Shown: in pieces, positions 19,935 through 27,487 of the stretch | Layout: the number at the start of each line of letters is the position of its first letter | Position numbering within the stretch: the stretch's first letter is position 1 | Source: a virus | Virus record (IMG/VR): IMGVR_UViG_3300042465_003579 | Span: 1 to 30,394 of that record | Length of the DNA stretch: 30,394 bases | Direction: 5' to 3' (one strand) | Made by a program: the position numbers and the translations under genes | Notes under the pieces: model-generated | Told to the model about the DNA's origin: nothing | Databases searched by the model: none | The model's input: the letters and a program-made list of their open reading frames with translations, nothing else

Positions 19935-20828
19935 ATGGCAGGATTTACATCACAAGATGACATGATCAATTCGATCAGTAACTTAGGTCAATCATATAGA
20001 AGTGACTGGCAGAAATCAACGTTTGCTACTACAGCACAAACAGCAGGGGTTTGGTATAGTCTTTTGCGTGGTGGTGGTAATCCCCCAGCAGATACTATTC
20101 AAGGAACAGGTACAAACTTAGCGTTCCGAGCATTAACCGATACTACAGCAGGAGCCACAGGGATTCCCCATGGTGGTAATGTTGGTGGATATAAAGTTTT
20201 ATTAAATGCAGCAGCACAAACAGCAGCAGCAACCACTGCCCCATGTGTTTTAATGCTAGTAGATACTCTTGGGTTTTATCCGATTACAACAGTTACTACC
20301 ACAGGTAACCAAACACTGAATAATTCAGTAGGTTTACCTAGATATACTGATGGTGCTGGGGTACAAGCATTTCTTACCCCTAGCACAGTAATGGGTGCGG
20401 GAACTCCTAACATATCCATAGGCTATACAAACAGTGTAGGTACAGCAGCTAGAGCTACCCCTGCTACTCTACCTATTGCTAATGCAACAGCCCCTGTTTC
20501 TCAGATTATTTACTCCGGTACTGGTGCAGGTAAGTACGGACCATTTATGCCTTTGCAAGCAGGAGATGCAGGTATTAGATCAGTACAGTCGATTAATTTA
20601 TCCGCTACTATGACAAGTGGAGTATTAAACCTTGTTTTATGTAAACCGCTTATGACTATGCCTATTACTGTTTTAGGTATTACATCAGAAAGAGATTTAG
20701 TAAATCAAATAGCAAGTATGCCAAAGATTTACGATGGTGCATGTTTGCAATGGTTGATGTTAGCTGGAGCAGCCACACCCGTAGCTAGTCCATTGTCTGG
20801 TCACTTAGAATTTGGATGGAACGTGTAA
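19935..20828 (+). CDS. virion structural protein, second of a tandem pair
   Basis: The 297-residue protein is a diverged paralog of the preceding gene, with the same MAGF start, RGGGNPPADT, IPHGGNV, LPRYTDGAGVQAF, PLQAGDAGIRSVQS and VLCKPL elements. It has more Thr/Ala stretches. AAGGAGAA precedes the ATG. A duplicated structural gene may allow two surface variants or a hetero-oligomer. Confidence 0.75.
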   Translation: MAGFTSQDDMINSISNLGQSYRSDWQKSTFATTAQTAGVWYSLLRGGGNPPADTIQGTGTNLAFRALTDTTAGATGIPHGGNVGGYKVLLNAAAQTAAATTAPCVLMLVDTLGFYPITTVTTTGNQTLNNSVGLPRYTDGAGVQAFLTPSTVMGAGTPNISIGYTNSVGTAARATPATLPIANATAPVSQIIYSGTGAGKYGPFMPLQAGDAGIRSVQSINLSATMTSGVLNLVLCKPLMTMPITVLGITSERDLVNQIASMPKIYDGACLQWLMLAGAATPVASPLSGHLEFGWNV

Positions 20829-20829
20829 A

Positions 20830-21735
20830 ATGGCATTAATAGGAAACCGATCAGTACTACTTAAATCTCCTAATCGGTTTCTTAACGGGAACTCTGGAAC
20901 AGGTGGTGGTATTGCTGTAATGCGATCTGCTTTTAATTTACACGGGATGATGAGAAATGCTTATGAAGTATATGATAATAAGTCAGCGATTCCGTATGGG
21001 CATCTAAGTCCTAGTTCTTGGGTATTACCTAAAGTTGCTGGTGGTATTTCATCTAGAAATGTGACCGTCTTAGACATATCATCTACTGGACTAGCTTACG
21101 GCGGTATTACAACCACTGCAACAGCTAGTTTTACTCTAGCTCCATTACCAGTTACAGCTTTTCCGTTAGATGATTCTCCTGTTGTAAGAACAGCAAGTGC
21201 TAGTTTTTCTGTTAATTTTAATAACGCAACAGGTAAGTTAATCACTAATGGTATTGGTTCTGCTTCATTGCAATTTACTTTTGCGAACGCATTACTTACT
21301 GCCTCTATAGGTGGTGGTGGTACAGCAGCTTTTTCTGTTAATACAAACAGTCCATTACTTGGAGCTATTTCAAATGGGGATGGTACTAGTATTATTCAAA
21401 TATCTGTAGCTAACGCACAAGCATATCCATTAAATGATTCTAGTCCAGCTAGAACAGGTACTGTTGGAATTAATTTTGCAGGAGCATTAACACCTTACGC
21501 AACAGGATCAATGGCAGGTACTACTGTAGACTCTAGTGTTATTACAAGTGATACTATTGCTGATGCTGTTTGGAATGCAGTAGCTGCTGATTATAATAAC
21601 CCTAATTCTACAGGTAACAAGCTAAACACAGCATCTACAGGTGGTGTTGATCTGACAGCTCTAGTAAATGCTATTCTAGAAGATGTTAGATTTAAGAAAG
21701 TACTAACTAAGGGAACTTTCTTAGCATTAAAATAA
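20830..21735 (+). CDS. virion structural protein (301 aa)
   Basis: The ATG at 20830 is chosen over an upstream in-frame ATG at 20812 because the latter lies inside the previous gene and GGATGGA lies near the right place. The protein is Gly/Ala/Ser/Thr-rich and beta-prone, with internal near-repeats of a TASASFSVNF/FPLDDSPVVRT type (a related AYPLNDSSPART occurs later). It ends with a SDTIADAVWNAV...LVNAILED segment typical of structural phage proteins. Confidence 0.7.
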   Translation: MALIGNRSVLLKSPNRFLNGNSGTGGGIAVMRSAFNLHGMMRNAYEVYDNKSAIPYGHLSPSSWVLPKVAGGISSRNVTVLDISSTGLAYGGITTTATASFTLAPLPVTAFPLDDSPVVRTASASFSVNFNNATGKLITNGIGSASLQFTFANALLTASIGGGGTAAFSVNTNSPLLGAISNGDGTSIIQISVANAQAYPLNDSSPARTGTVGINFAGALTPYATGSMAGTTVDSSVITSDTIADAVWNAVAADYNNPNSTGNKLNTASTGGVDLTALVNAILEDVRFKKVLTKGTFLALK

Positions 21736-21736
21736 T

Positions 21737-21786
21737 TAATTCAAAGGATATTGGTTTATTTACTAGTATTCTTTGGAATTATATGG
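21737..21786 (+). repeat. imperfect hairpin before the protease gene
   Basis: A TTCAAAGGATA arm can pair imperfectly with TATTCTTTGGAA, just before the next promoter. It may act as a weak terminator or mRNA-end stabiliser. Confidence 0.3.
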
Positions 21787-21792
21787 TATAAT
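21764..21792 (+). promoter_or_regulatory. extended -10 promoter for the head-protease genes
   Basis: TGGTATAAT ends at 21792. A weak TAGTAT is found at 17-bp spacing. It drives the protease, scaffold, decoration and capsid genes. Confidence 0.55.
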
Positions 21793-21824
21793 CGGATATA
21801 AGCGTAATTAATATAAAGGGTTGT

Positions 21825-22214
21825 ATGAAAACAACAAATACCAACCAACATAAAATCGCTAAGTCTCTAAATGAAGAACTGATGCAAGTTACATATGTTG
21901 CTATGCTACCAGACTCGACAGATTTGCACGGAGATTTCACTTCAGCAGAAGAAGTCCGTAAAGCAAAAGAGTCGTTCAACAGTTCTCTCCAAAGAGCCAA
22001 CCTATTTCATATGACTATGACAGATTCATTTTCTGTAATAGAGTCATATCTAGCCCCTTGTGATATGGAGCTAAACGAACAGTTTGTTGCCAAAGGTACT
22101 TGGTTAATGACTTTACAAGTCCATGACGAAGATGTTTGGGACATGATTAAACAAGATTCAGTAACAGGTATTTCTATAGGTGCTATGGCAAGTGTAGAAG
22201 AACTTGAAGATTAA
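21825..22214 (+). CDS. XkdF-type prohead protease (Peptidase_S78-like)
   Basis: The 129-residue protein matches the N-terminal part of XkdF: VTYVAMLPDSTDLHGDFTS, LFHMTMTDSF (H62), VIESYLAP, GTWLMTLQVHDEDVWDMIKQ and TGISIGA. These enzymes cleave scaffold and capsid during prohead maturation. It is short because the usual C-terminal part appears at the beginning of the next gene, so the ancestral protease gene seems split. The start has AAAGGG upstream. Confidence 0.82.
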   Translation: MKTTNTNQHKIAKSLNEELMQVTYVAMLPDSTDLHGDFTSAEEVRKAKESFNSSLQRANLFHMTMTDSFSVIESYLAPCDMELNEQFVAKGTWLMTLQVHDEDVWDMIKQDSVTGISIGAMASVEELED

Positions 22215-22227
22215 GTAAAGGATTATA

Positions 22228-23253
22228 ATGGCAACACAACGTAAAACAAAAAGAAAACTAACAGATATTTCATTTGACGGTGCTGATTCTCATATTGCAC
22301 TTGTTCATAAAGATCAAGGTGGTCCAGCAAATGGAGCAGATTATAAACTTGTGATTAAGAATCTGACTTTTTCTAAAGAAGCTATTGAGAAAATGCAACA
22401 GGTTAGAGTAACACTTGATTTACCTGATTTCCTTGAGAAATTCTTTAATATATACGGCACTAACGCCGAAGTACTAGCTCGGATGATGGGTTATGTCCCA
22501 CCTGAAGATGAGGATGAAGATAAAGAGTACGGTAGTGATTGGTACGAGAATTATGTCCAAGAAAAACTTCAGTCGTTTGAAATCCTCAAGTCCCTGAAAG
22601 ATACAGATTCACTAGCTACAGTATTAGCTACATTGAACGAAAAAGAATACTTAACTATGTTAGAAGATCAATTTGTTGTTGAAAAAGCACTAATTGAACT
22701 AGACAAAGTTACTCCCCAATCTGATTCTGAACAAGAGTCCGATACCTCGAATATCATGCATGAGGTCAACGAGCCAGAGGTATCTGTCTCTAAACAAAAT
22801 ATCAAGAAGGAAAAACAAATGACAAAACCAACCACAGAAACTAAAACTGTTACTGTTGAAATGGTAGAAAAGTCTATGTTGGAATCCTTGCAGAAAAGTC
22901 TAGACGACCAGAAGCAAGAACTCCAAAAAGCACTCGACACCATTAACTTGTTTGAACAAGAAAAGAAAGCTCAGATTGTTAAGTCTAAGACTTCTCAATT
23001 TCAAGCACTAATTAAAGATGAAAAGGTTTTAGCACCTGTATTAAAGGCTGCTCTGGCATTGGAATCTGACGAAGATTATACATTGTTTCTAGGCGCTGTG
23101 ACTGTAATGCAAGCTGAAGTAACTAAACAAAAAGAACAACTAGAAAAATCTGCGTTGTTTACTGAGCAAGGCGCTACGGTTGCTGAAGACTCTAAAGAAA
23201 AGGAAAGTGCAGTTGCACGTATCCTAAAAGCTAAACAAACTCAAACTAAATAA
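22228..23253 (+). CDS. scaffolding protein with XkdF-tail-like N-terminus
   Basis: The 341-residue product begins RKLTDISFDGADSHIALVHKDQGGPANGADYKLVIKN, resembling the C-terminal portion of XkdF proteases. An acidic middle (PPEDEDEDKE and later DSEQESDTS) and a helical, Lys/Glu/Gln-rich coiled-coil-like C-terminal half follow, ending KQTQTK, as in capsid scaffolds. It stands between the protease and the decoration/capsid genes. A second ribosome site inside the gene suggests a shorter scaffold product from 22819. Confidence 0.75.
   Translation: MATQRKTKRKLTDISFDGADSHIALVHKDQGGPANGADYKLVIKNLTFSKEAIEKMQQVRVTLDLPDFLEKFFNIYGTNAEVLARMMGYVPPEDEDEDKEYGSDWYENYVQEKLQSFEILKSLKDTDSLATVLATLNEKEYLTMLEDQFVVEKALIELDKVTPQSDSEQESDTSNIMHEVNEPEVSVSKQNIKKEKQMTKPTTETKTVTVEMVEKSMLESLQKSLDDQKQELQKALDTINLFEQEKKAQIVKSKTSQFQALIKDEKVLAPVLKAALALESDEDYTLFLGAVTVMQAEVTKQKEQLEKSALFTEQGATVAEDSKEKESAVARILKAKQTQTK
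22819..23253 (+). CDS. nested in-frame start: short scaffold form
   Basis: AAGGA at 22807-22811 lies seven bases before an in-frame ATG at 22819, ideal for initiation. The 144-residue product would be just the coiled-coil scaffold domain (MTKPTTETKTVTV...). Phages such as lambda (C and Nu3) make a scaffold from an internal start of the protease gene, so this is a plausible parallel. Confidence 0.55.
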   Translation: MTKPTTETKTVTVEMVEKSMLESLQKSLDDQKQELQKALDTINLFEQEKKAQIVKSKTSQFQALIKDEKVLAPVLKAALALESDEDYTLFLGAVTVMQAEVTKQKEQLEKSALFTEQGATVAEDSKEKESAVARILKAKQTQTK

Positions 23254-23265
23254 TAGGAGCAAAAC

Positions 23266-23667
23266 ATGCCTGTAATCGCAACCGATACTCTACGTATCTC
23301 TAATCTCGTTAAAAAAGAACAATGGGCCGAACTAGGATATTGCCGCGCTGTAGTAACTGTAAATGAAGCCGCAGTTAAGACCTATGCTGTTGGCACATTA
23401 CTTGGTAAAGTAACTGCTAACGGTAAATACAAAATCGCTGTACAAACCGCTGTAGATGGTTCTCAAACCGCTGCAGCAATTGTACTTGCTGACGCATCAA
23501 TTGCAGCTACTACTGACACTAAGTTAGTTGTGCTAGTCAAGGGTCCAGCATCTATCAGTGCAGGAGCTTTAGTTCTAGATGCTACTTATGACTTAGACGC
23601 TGAGAAATTAGTAGTATATACTTCTTTAGAAGCCCTCGGTATTCAAGTGCTAGATAAATCTGCCTAA
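23266..23667 (+). CDS. head decoration protein
   Basis: The 133-residue protein has the AVGTLLGKVTANGKYKIAVQTAVDGSQTAAAIVLAD pattern of lambda gpD-type decoration proteins, then VVLVKGPASISAGALVLD. Trimers of such proteins bind the expanded capsid. It lies directly before the major capsid gene, the normal place. AGGAG precedes the ATG. Confidence 0.85.
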   Translation: MPVIATDTLRISNLVKKEQWAELGYCRAVVTVNEAAVKTYAVGTLLGKVTANGKYKIAVQTAVDGSQTAAAIVLADASIAATTDTKLVVLVKGPASISAGALVLDATYDLDAEKLVVYTSLEALGIQVLDKSA

Positions 23668-23699
23668 TACTAATTATTTAAATTAAAGGAAAATATAAA

Positions 23700-24728
23700 A
23701 TGGCACAAACCCGTTCTTATACCAATGCTTTTGAAGTTGTAGATTACACTCAAGAGCTACAAATCGTACCTAATTCTTGGACACTTTTGAATGATTCAGG
23801 TTTATTCTCTGAAGAATTCCTAGCGGGTAATACTGTTACTTTCGAAGAATCAGCTAAAACTCTAGGTCTAATTGGTGACCAGTTCCGTGGTGCTAAACCA
23901 CAAGCAAACAAAGACGATAACCGTAAGATTCGTTCTTACCCAATCGCCCACTTCCCAATCGTAGATGCTGTTAAACCTGAAGATATTCAAGGTAAACGTG
24001 CTTACGGTAGTACAGATGCTGCTGAAACAGAAGCTGCTGTAATCGCTCGTAAGATGGAACGTATTCGTAAGAATATGGACATTACTATGGAAGTTGGACG
24101 TTTCAGTACTTTAACTACTGGTAACCTCTACGCTCCTAACGGAACTATTTCTGGTAATCTTTTCTCTGACTTTGGTATTACCCAAACTTCAGTTGACTTC
24201 GTTCTAGGTACTGCTGGTACTGATGTAGTTGCTAAGGTTGAGACTGTAATTGCAGCTATGCAAGATAATGCTAGTACTGGTGATGTTATCACTGGTGTTA
24301 TCGCTTACTGCTCACCTGAATGGTTTGCTAAACTAATCGCTCACGCGAAGATTCAATCTGCTTACCAGTACTTTAGTGCTACTGAAGGTCAGATGATTCA
24401 ACGTAATCGTGCTGGTGGTAACAACGGTCTATACCGTGAGTTCTCATACGCTGGTATCCGTTTCGTTGAAGTTCGTACTGTACTAGCTGGTCAACGTCTA
24501 ATCCCTGCTGGTGAAGTCGTGTTCGTACCTACTGGTACTAGCGATACTTTCGTATCTTACTTTGGTCCTGCTAACCGTATGGACTTCGTTAATACGATTG
24601 CTGAACGTGGTTATATGTGGACATACCGTGATCCAAAAGGAAGTGGTATTGATATCGACGGAGAGTTCAATGTAACTCACTTTGTCCGTAGACCCGCCCT
24701 TGTAATTAAGGGAACTTCCTCAAATTGA
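23700..24728 (+). CDS. major capsid protein (HK97/lambda gpE type)
   Basis: The 342-residue protein is typical of lambda-E-like capsid subunits: a QIVPNSWTLLNDSGLF start, FEESAKTLGLI, RKIRSYPIAHFP, AETEAAVIARKMERIRKNMDITMEVGRF, a middle ending PEWFAKLIAHAKIQSAYQYF, and a C-terminal YMWTYRDPKGSGIDIDGEFN. It forms the icosahedral head shell. Codons look more uniform (GGT, CGT, AAC) than in neighbours, consistent with high expression. Confidence 0.93.
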   Translation: MAQTRSYTNAFEVVDYTQELQIVPNSWTLLNDSGLFSEEFLAGNTVTFEESAKTLGLIGDQFRGAKPQANKDDNRKIRSYPIAHFPIVDAVKPEDIQGKRAYGSTDAAETEAAVIARKMERIRKNMDITMEVGRFSTLTTGNLYAPNGTISGNLFSDFGITQTSVDFVLGTAGTDVVAKVETVIAAMQDNASTGDVITGVIAYCSPEWFAKLIAHAKIQSAYQYFSATEGQMIQRNRAGGNNGLYREFSYAGIRFVEVRTVLAGQRLIPAGEVVFVPTGTSDTFVSYFGPANRMDFVNTIAERGYMWTYRDPKGSGIDIDGEFNVTHFVRRPALVIKGTSSN

Positions 24729-24743
24729 GTTTAAACTTAATTA

Positions 24744-24760
24744 AGCTTCACTAAGAAGCT
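24744..24760 (+). terminator. weak terminator or 3' hairpin after the capsid gene
   Basis: AGCTTC (24744-24749), ACTAA and GAAGCT (24755-24760) form a 6-bp stem followed by ATTTA. It would only partly reduce transcription into the inserted nuclease gene. Confidence 0.35.
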
Positions 24761-24778
24761 ATTTACTGGAAAGAATTG

Positions 24779-24807
24779 TTGACTCAGTTCTTTCTGTTAA
24801 GTAAAAT
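24779..24807 (+). promoter_or_regulatory. sigma-70 promoter for the inserted nuclease
   Basis: TTGACT (24779-24784), 17-bp spacing and TAAAAT (24802-24807) precede the homing endonuclease gene. A GACTG/CAGTC hairpin lies in the leader. Confidence 0.6.
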
Positions 24808-24892
24808 ACAATAGCTATCTCGACGGAGAGAAAAGACTGATTATCCACCAGTCCTGCTATTTGTTTATAGTGGATATATTTCGGGAGAAATT

Positions 24893-25723
24893 ATGAATAA
24901 AGAAAATAAGTACTATGTCTATTTACATAGACTTAAAGGTACTAACCAAGTATTTTATGTAGGTAAGGGTTGTGGTTATAGATCAGTTCAGAAAGCTGGA
25001 AGAACTAGTGAATGGATTGAAAAATCCTTAATTGGTTATACTGTTGAGATAGTAAAAGATCATCTATCAATTAGGGAAGCTATCGACTTAGAAACAGAAT
25101 TATTTTACTACTACAAAGAAACTTTAATAAATAAAGTTAAACCCTCATTAGTTAAAGAAATTAACTACGAATTCCTAAGTTCAATTTTAGAGATTTCTGA
25201 AGATTCAGTTTCTGGCTTAATCTGGAAGAAAGATGCTCTACTACTTAATGGCGGGATCAGAAGACTTCGTGGTAAAAGAGCAGGCAGATTAACATCTGGT
25301 TATTGGGTGATTCGTTTGTTTGGTAAGGCTTTAAGAGTTAACAGAGTAGTTTACTCTTTGTTTAATAAAACAGATTTAAATGTTGATTTATTGATAGACC
25401 ATAAAGATGGTGATCGTTCAAATAATTCTCCAGAGAACTTAGAAGCTGTAACTCATGCACAAAATGCTAGAAACAAATTGAATAGCAGCTCTAGATTAAA
25501 TGAAGATACAGGTGTCACAGGTGTTTCTAGAGTTAAATTAGGTAAATACGATTACTATATGACTCAGTGGAGAACAATTGATTGTAGAAACAAAAGTAAA
25601 AGTTTTAACATCTCTACTTACGGCGAACAAGAAGCCTTACGTTTAGCCACAGAATGGCGCAAAGAACAAATAAGATTACTCAACGAGCAAGGCGCAGGTT
25701 ATACCGAACGTCATGGAACATAA
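24893..25723 (+). CDS. GIY-YIG + HNH + AP2 composite homing endonuclease
   Basis: The 276-residue protein has three modules. Residues 7-83 look like a GIY-YIG nuclease: YYVYLHRL...VFYVGKG for the paired strands, an Arg in YRSVQ (R30), a Glu in LETELF and LINK (N80). Residues 142-195 are HNH: LRVNRVVYSLF, then LLIDHKDGDRSNNSPENLEAVTHAQN, with D169-H170 and N182. Residues 206-262 are an AP2-like DNA-binding domain (GVTGVSRVKLGKYDYY...EALRLATEWRKEQI). It interrupts the head-to-connector gene order, carries its own promoter and GGGAG ribosome site, and is surely a mobile gene. Having two nuclease types in one chain is unusual. Confidence 0.88.
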   Translation: MNKENKYYVYLHRLKGTNQVFYVGKGCGYRSVQKAGRTSEWIEKSLIGYTVEIVKDHLSIREAIDLETELFYYYKETLINKVKPSLVKEINYEFLSSILEISEDSVSGLIWKKDALLLNGGIRRLRGKRAGRLTSGYWVIRLFGKALRVNRVVYSLFNKTDLNVDLLIDHKDGDRSNNSPENLEAVTHAQNARNKLNSSSRLNEDTGVTGVSRVKLGKYDYYMTQWRTIDCRNKSKSFNISTYGEQEALRLATEWRKEQIRLLNEQGAGYTERHGT

Positions 25724-25732
25724 GGACAAACA

Positions 25733-26155
25733 ATGGCAACACTTACTCTTATTCAGCAGGTTAGATTAACGGTTCAGGACTCAACTGTTGGATTATACAT
25801 CTTAACAGATGATGAAATTCAGTATTTTCTAGATAAAAATAACAACAGTATTGCTAGATCATCTATTGACGCAGCTAAGTCTATCTTGCTAAATCTGTCA
25901 ATGCGTACAGATGACACAGTAGATATCTTAAGTATTAAAAACAGTAAAACAGCAGAACAATATAGACTAGCTCTACAAATGTTTCTTAAAGACCCTAATA
26001 CTAATCCTTTCCTTGATAATGTTCAGGGTTATATAGGTGGTGTATCTATCAGTGATATGCAAGCAAACAACGCTACAACAGATAACAACATTATAACTAA
26101 TCCTTATACTGAGAATTTTTCCAAGTTTCCAACAAGCAGTTATTTTGAGGTTTAA
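25733..26155 (+). CDS. head-tail connector (gp6-like)
   Basis: The 140-residue protein begins QQVRLTVQDSTVGLYILTDDEIQYFLDKN, with a helical DDEIxxFL segment and SIDAAKSILLNLSMR. These features fit adaptor proteins that join portal to neck in long-tailed phages. It is the first of four short connector genes. AAGGA precedes the ATG. Confidence 0.78.
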   Translation: MATLTLIQQVRLTVQDSTVGLYILTDDEIQYFLDKNNNSIARSSIDAAKSILLNLSMRTDDTVDILSIKNSKTAEQYRLALQMFLKDPNTNPFLDNVQGYIGGVSISDMQANNATTDNNIITNPYTENFSKFPTSSYFEV

Positions 26156-26512
26156 ATGAACAGATTCCTAAGTACTACCATAAAAATACTACAAGTACAC
26201 GGAATAGATTTAACATACAACACGGTTTCTACAGGTGCTTATAACGTAGAAACAGGTACTGCTGCAATCACTAAAGTACCTTGCGTTAAACGAATGTTCC
26301 CTAAACAAATTGTAGCGAATACTTATAACTATCCTACTTTAGTAGGTAAAGAAGTTGTGTTGTTTTATTTAGCAAACAATTCTCTTGGGTTTACTCCTAA
26401 AGTAAACGATGAAATTACATACAAGTCTCTGCAATATAAAATTCAGAGTTTTACTGAATATGTAACTAATGGTGAGATTGTTTTATATAAACTAATAGCA
26501 TCAAGAGGTTGA
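26156..26512 (+). CDS. head closure / stopper protein
   Basis: The 118-residue product is beta-rich (KEVVLFYLANNSLGFTPKVNDEITYKSLQYKIQSF) and sits second in the neck set. This resembles the small stopper proteins that close the head after packaging. The ATG follows the previous stop without a gap, so translation is coupled. The evidence is mostly position and fold type. Confidence 0.65.
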   Translation: MNRFLSTTIKILQVHGIDLTYNTVSTGAYNVETGTAAITKVPCVKRMFPKQIVANTYNYPTLVGKEVVLFYLANNSLGFTPKVNDEITYKSLQYKIQSFTEYVTNGEIVLYKLIASRG

Positions 26513-26513
26513 T

Positions 26514-26999
26514 ATGATAAAGTGTAATGTAGAAGACTTGATTAAAGACCTTGAAAAATTACACAAAGATGTTACTCGTAGATTGGAACAAATGGTTCGT
26601 GGGTTCATGTATGAGTTTGCTATGACAGCGATTGAGAAAACACCATTAGGTGATGTTGAAACTTACGAAGCTTTATATGTCAAACGTTTTAATAGAACAG
26701 GTCTAGATATACAAGCTGGTTTCGCACAAGGTTCATGGCAAGTTCCAGATACTGTAGGTGGAGAATTGGATTTCCAAGACTTATACTCAGGTAGTGCTGC
26801 TTCTAAAGTTGTACGTACTCATATGATGAACTATAAACTAGGTGAAACTATTACTCTAGGAAATACTGGACCATACATCACAATACTGGAAAATGGCTAT
26901 TCTGATCAAGCTCCTGACGGTATCTTAAAACCAACAATAGACCAGATGCTAAGTACATATAAGATTGACTTAATAAGACATTACCAACAGAATCAATAA
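26514..26999 (+). CDS. tail-completion protein, HK97 gp10-like
   Basis: The 161-residue protein has a helical start (LIKDLEKLHKDVTRRLEQMVRGF), AIEKTPLGDVETY, then GSWQVP and a GPYITILENGYSDQAPDGILKPT segment. The K-T-P...GxxxxSW...P...LENGxS pattern is characteristic of HK97 gp10-like neck proteins. It is third in the neck set. Confidence 0.8.
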   Translation: MIKCNVEDLIKDLEKLHKDVTRRLEQMVRGFMYEFAMTAIEKTPLGDVETYEALYVKRFNRTGLDIQAGFAQGSWQVPDTVGGELDFQDLYSGSAASKVVRTHMMNYKLGETITLGNTGPYITILENGYSDQAPDGILKPTIDQMLSTYKIDLIRHYQQNQ

Positions 27000-27007
27000 G
27001 GAATCTA

Positions 27008-27418
27008 ATGGCTGAAATACTAAACATAAAAAGAGCGTTAGAACGCAGATTATTAGCGATTAATCCTACACTGCCGACAGGTCTTGAAAACGTGGAGTTT
27101 ATCCCACCTGTTGACACGATGTACCAACGTTGTCAGTTTATGATAAACCCACCTGAAGATACAGTATTAGCTTCAGGTTTTAGTAGAGAACGTTTGCAGA
27201 TGCAAGTGTTTATCGCTGATATGAAAGGTAAGGGAACTGCTGGTGTTATTTCCAGAGCAGAACTAATCAGAAATACTTTCGCTAAAGGTCTGTCTTTAAC
27301 GGAAGGTAGTACTAGGATTTATGTACTGAAAACCCCACAAATTGGATCGGTGTTTCCTACTCAAGATAGGATATTGATTCCAGTAATTATTAATGTTATT
27401 GGTGAGGTTTATTCCTGA
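27008..27418 (+). CDS. tail terminator protein, DUF4128-like
   Basis: The 136-residue protein reads KRALERRLLAINP...PTGLENVEFIPP, MINPPEDTVLASGFSRERLQMQVFIADMKGKGTAG, and RAELIRNTFAKGLSLTEGSTRIYVLK...RILIPVIINV. This matches the DUF4128 tail-terminator family that caps the tail tube. AAGGA precedes the ATG. Confidence 0.78.
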   Translation: MAEILNIKRALERRLLAINPTLPTGLENVEFIPPVDTMYQRCQFMINPPEDTVLASGFSRERLQMQVFIADMKGKGTAGVISRAELIRNTFAKGLSLTEGSTRIYVLKTPQIGSVFPTQDRILIPVIINVIGEVYS

Positions 27419-27430
27419 TCTAACAAAAAT

Positions 27431-27466
27431 GGTAGCTATACCTGAATAGTAATATTTGCAAATATT
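27431..27466. repeat. palindromes before the tail tube gene
   Basis: AATATTTGCAAATATT (27451-27466) is a perfect 16-bp palindrome. GGTA-GCTA-TACC lies at 27431-27442. They could be mRNA hairpins or protein-binding sites. Confidence 0.8.
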
Positions 27467-27487
27467 GAATAAATAAAGGAAAACATC

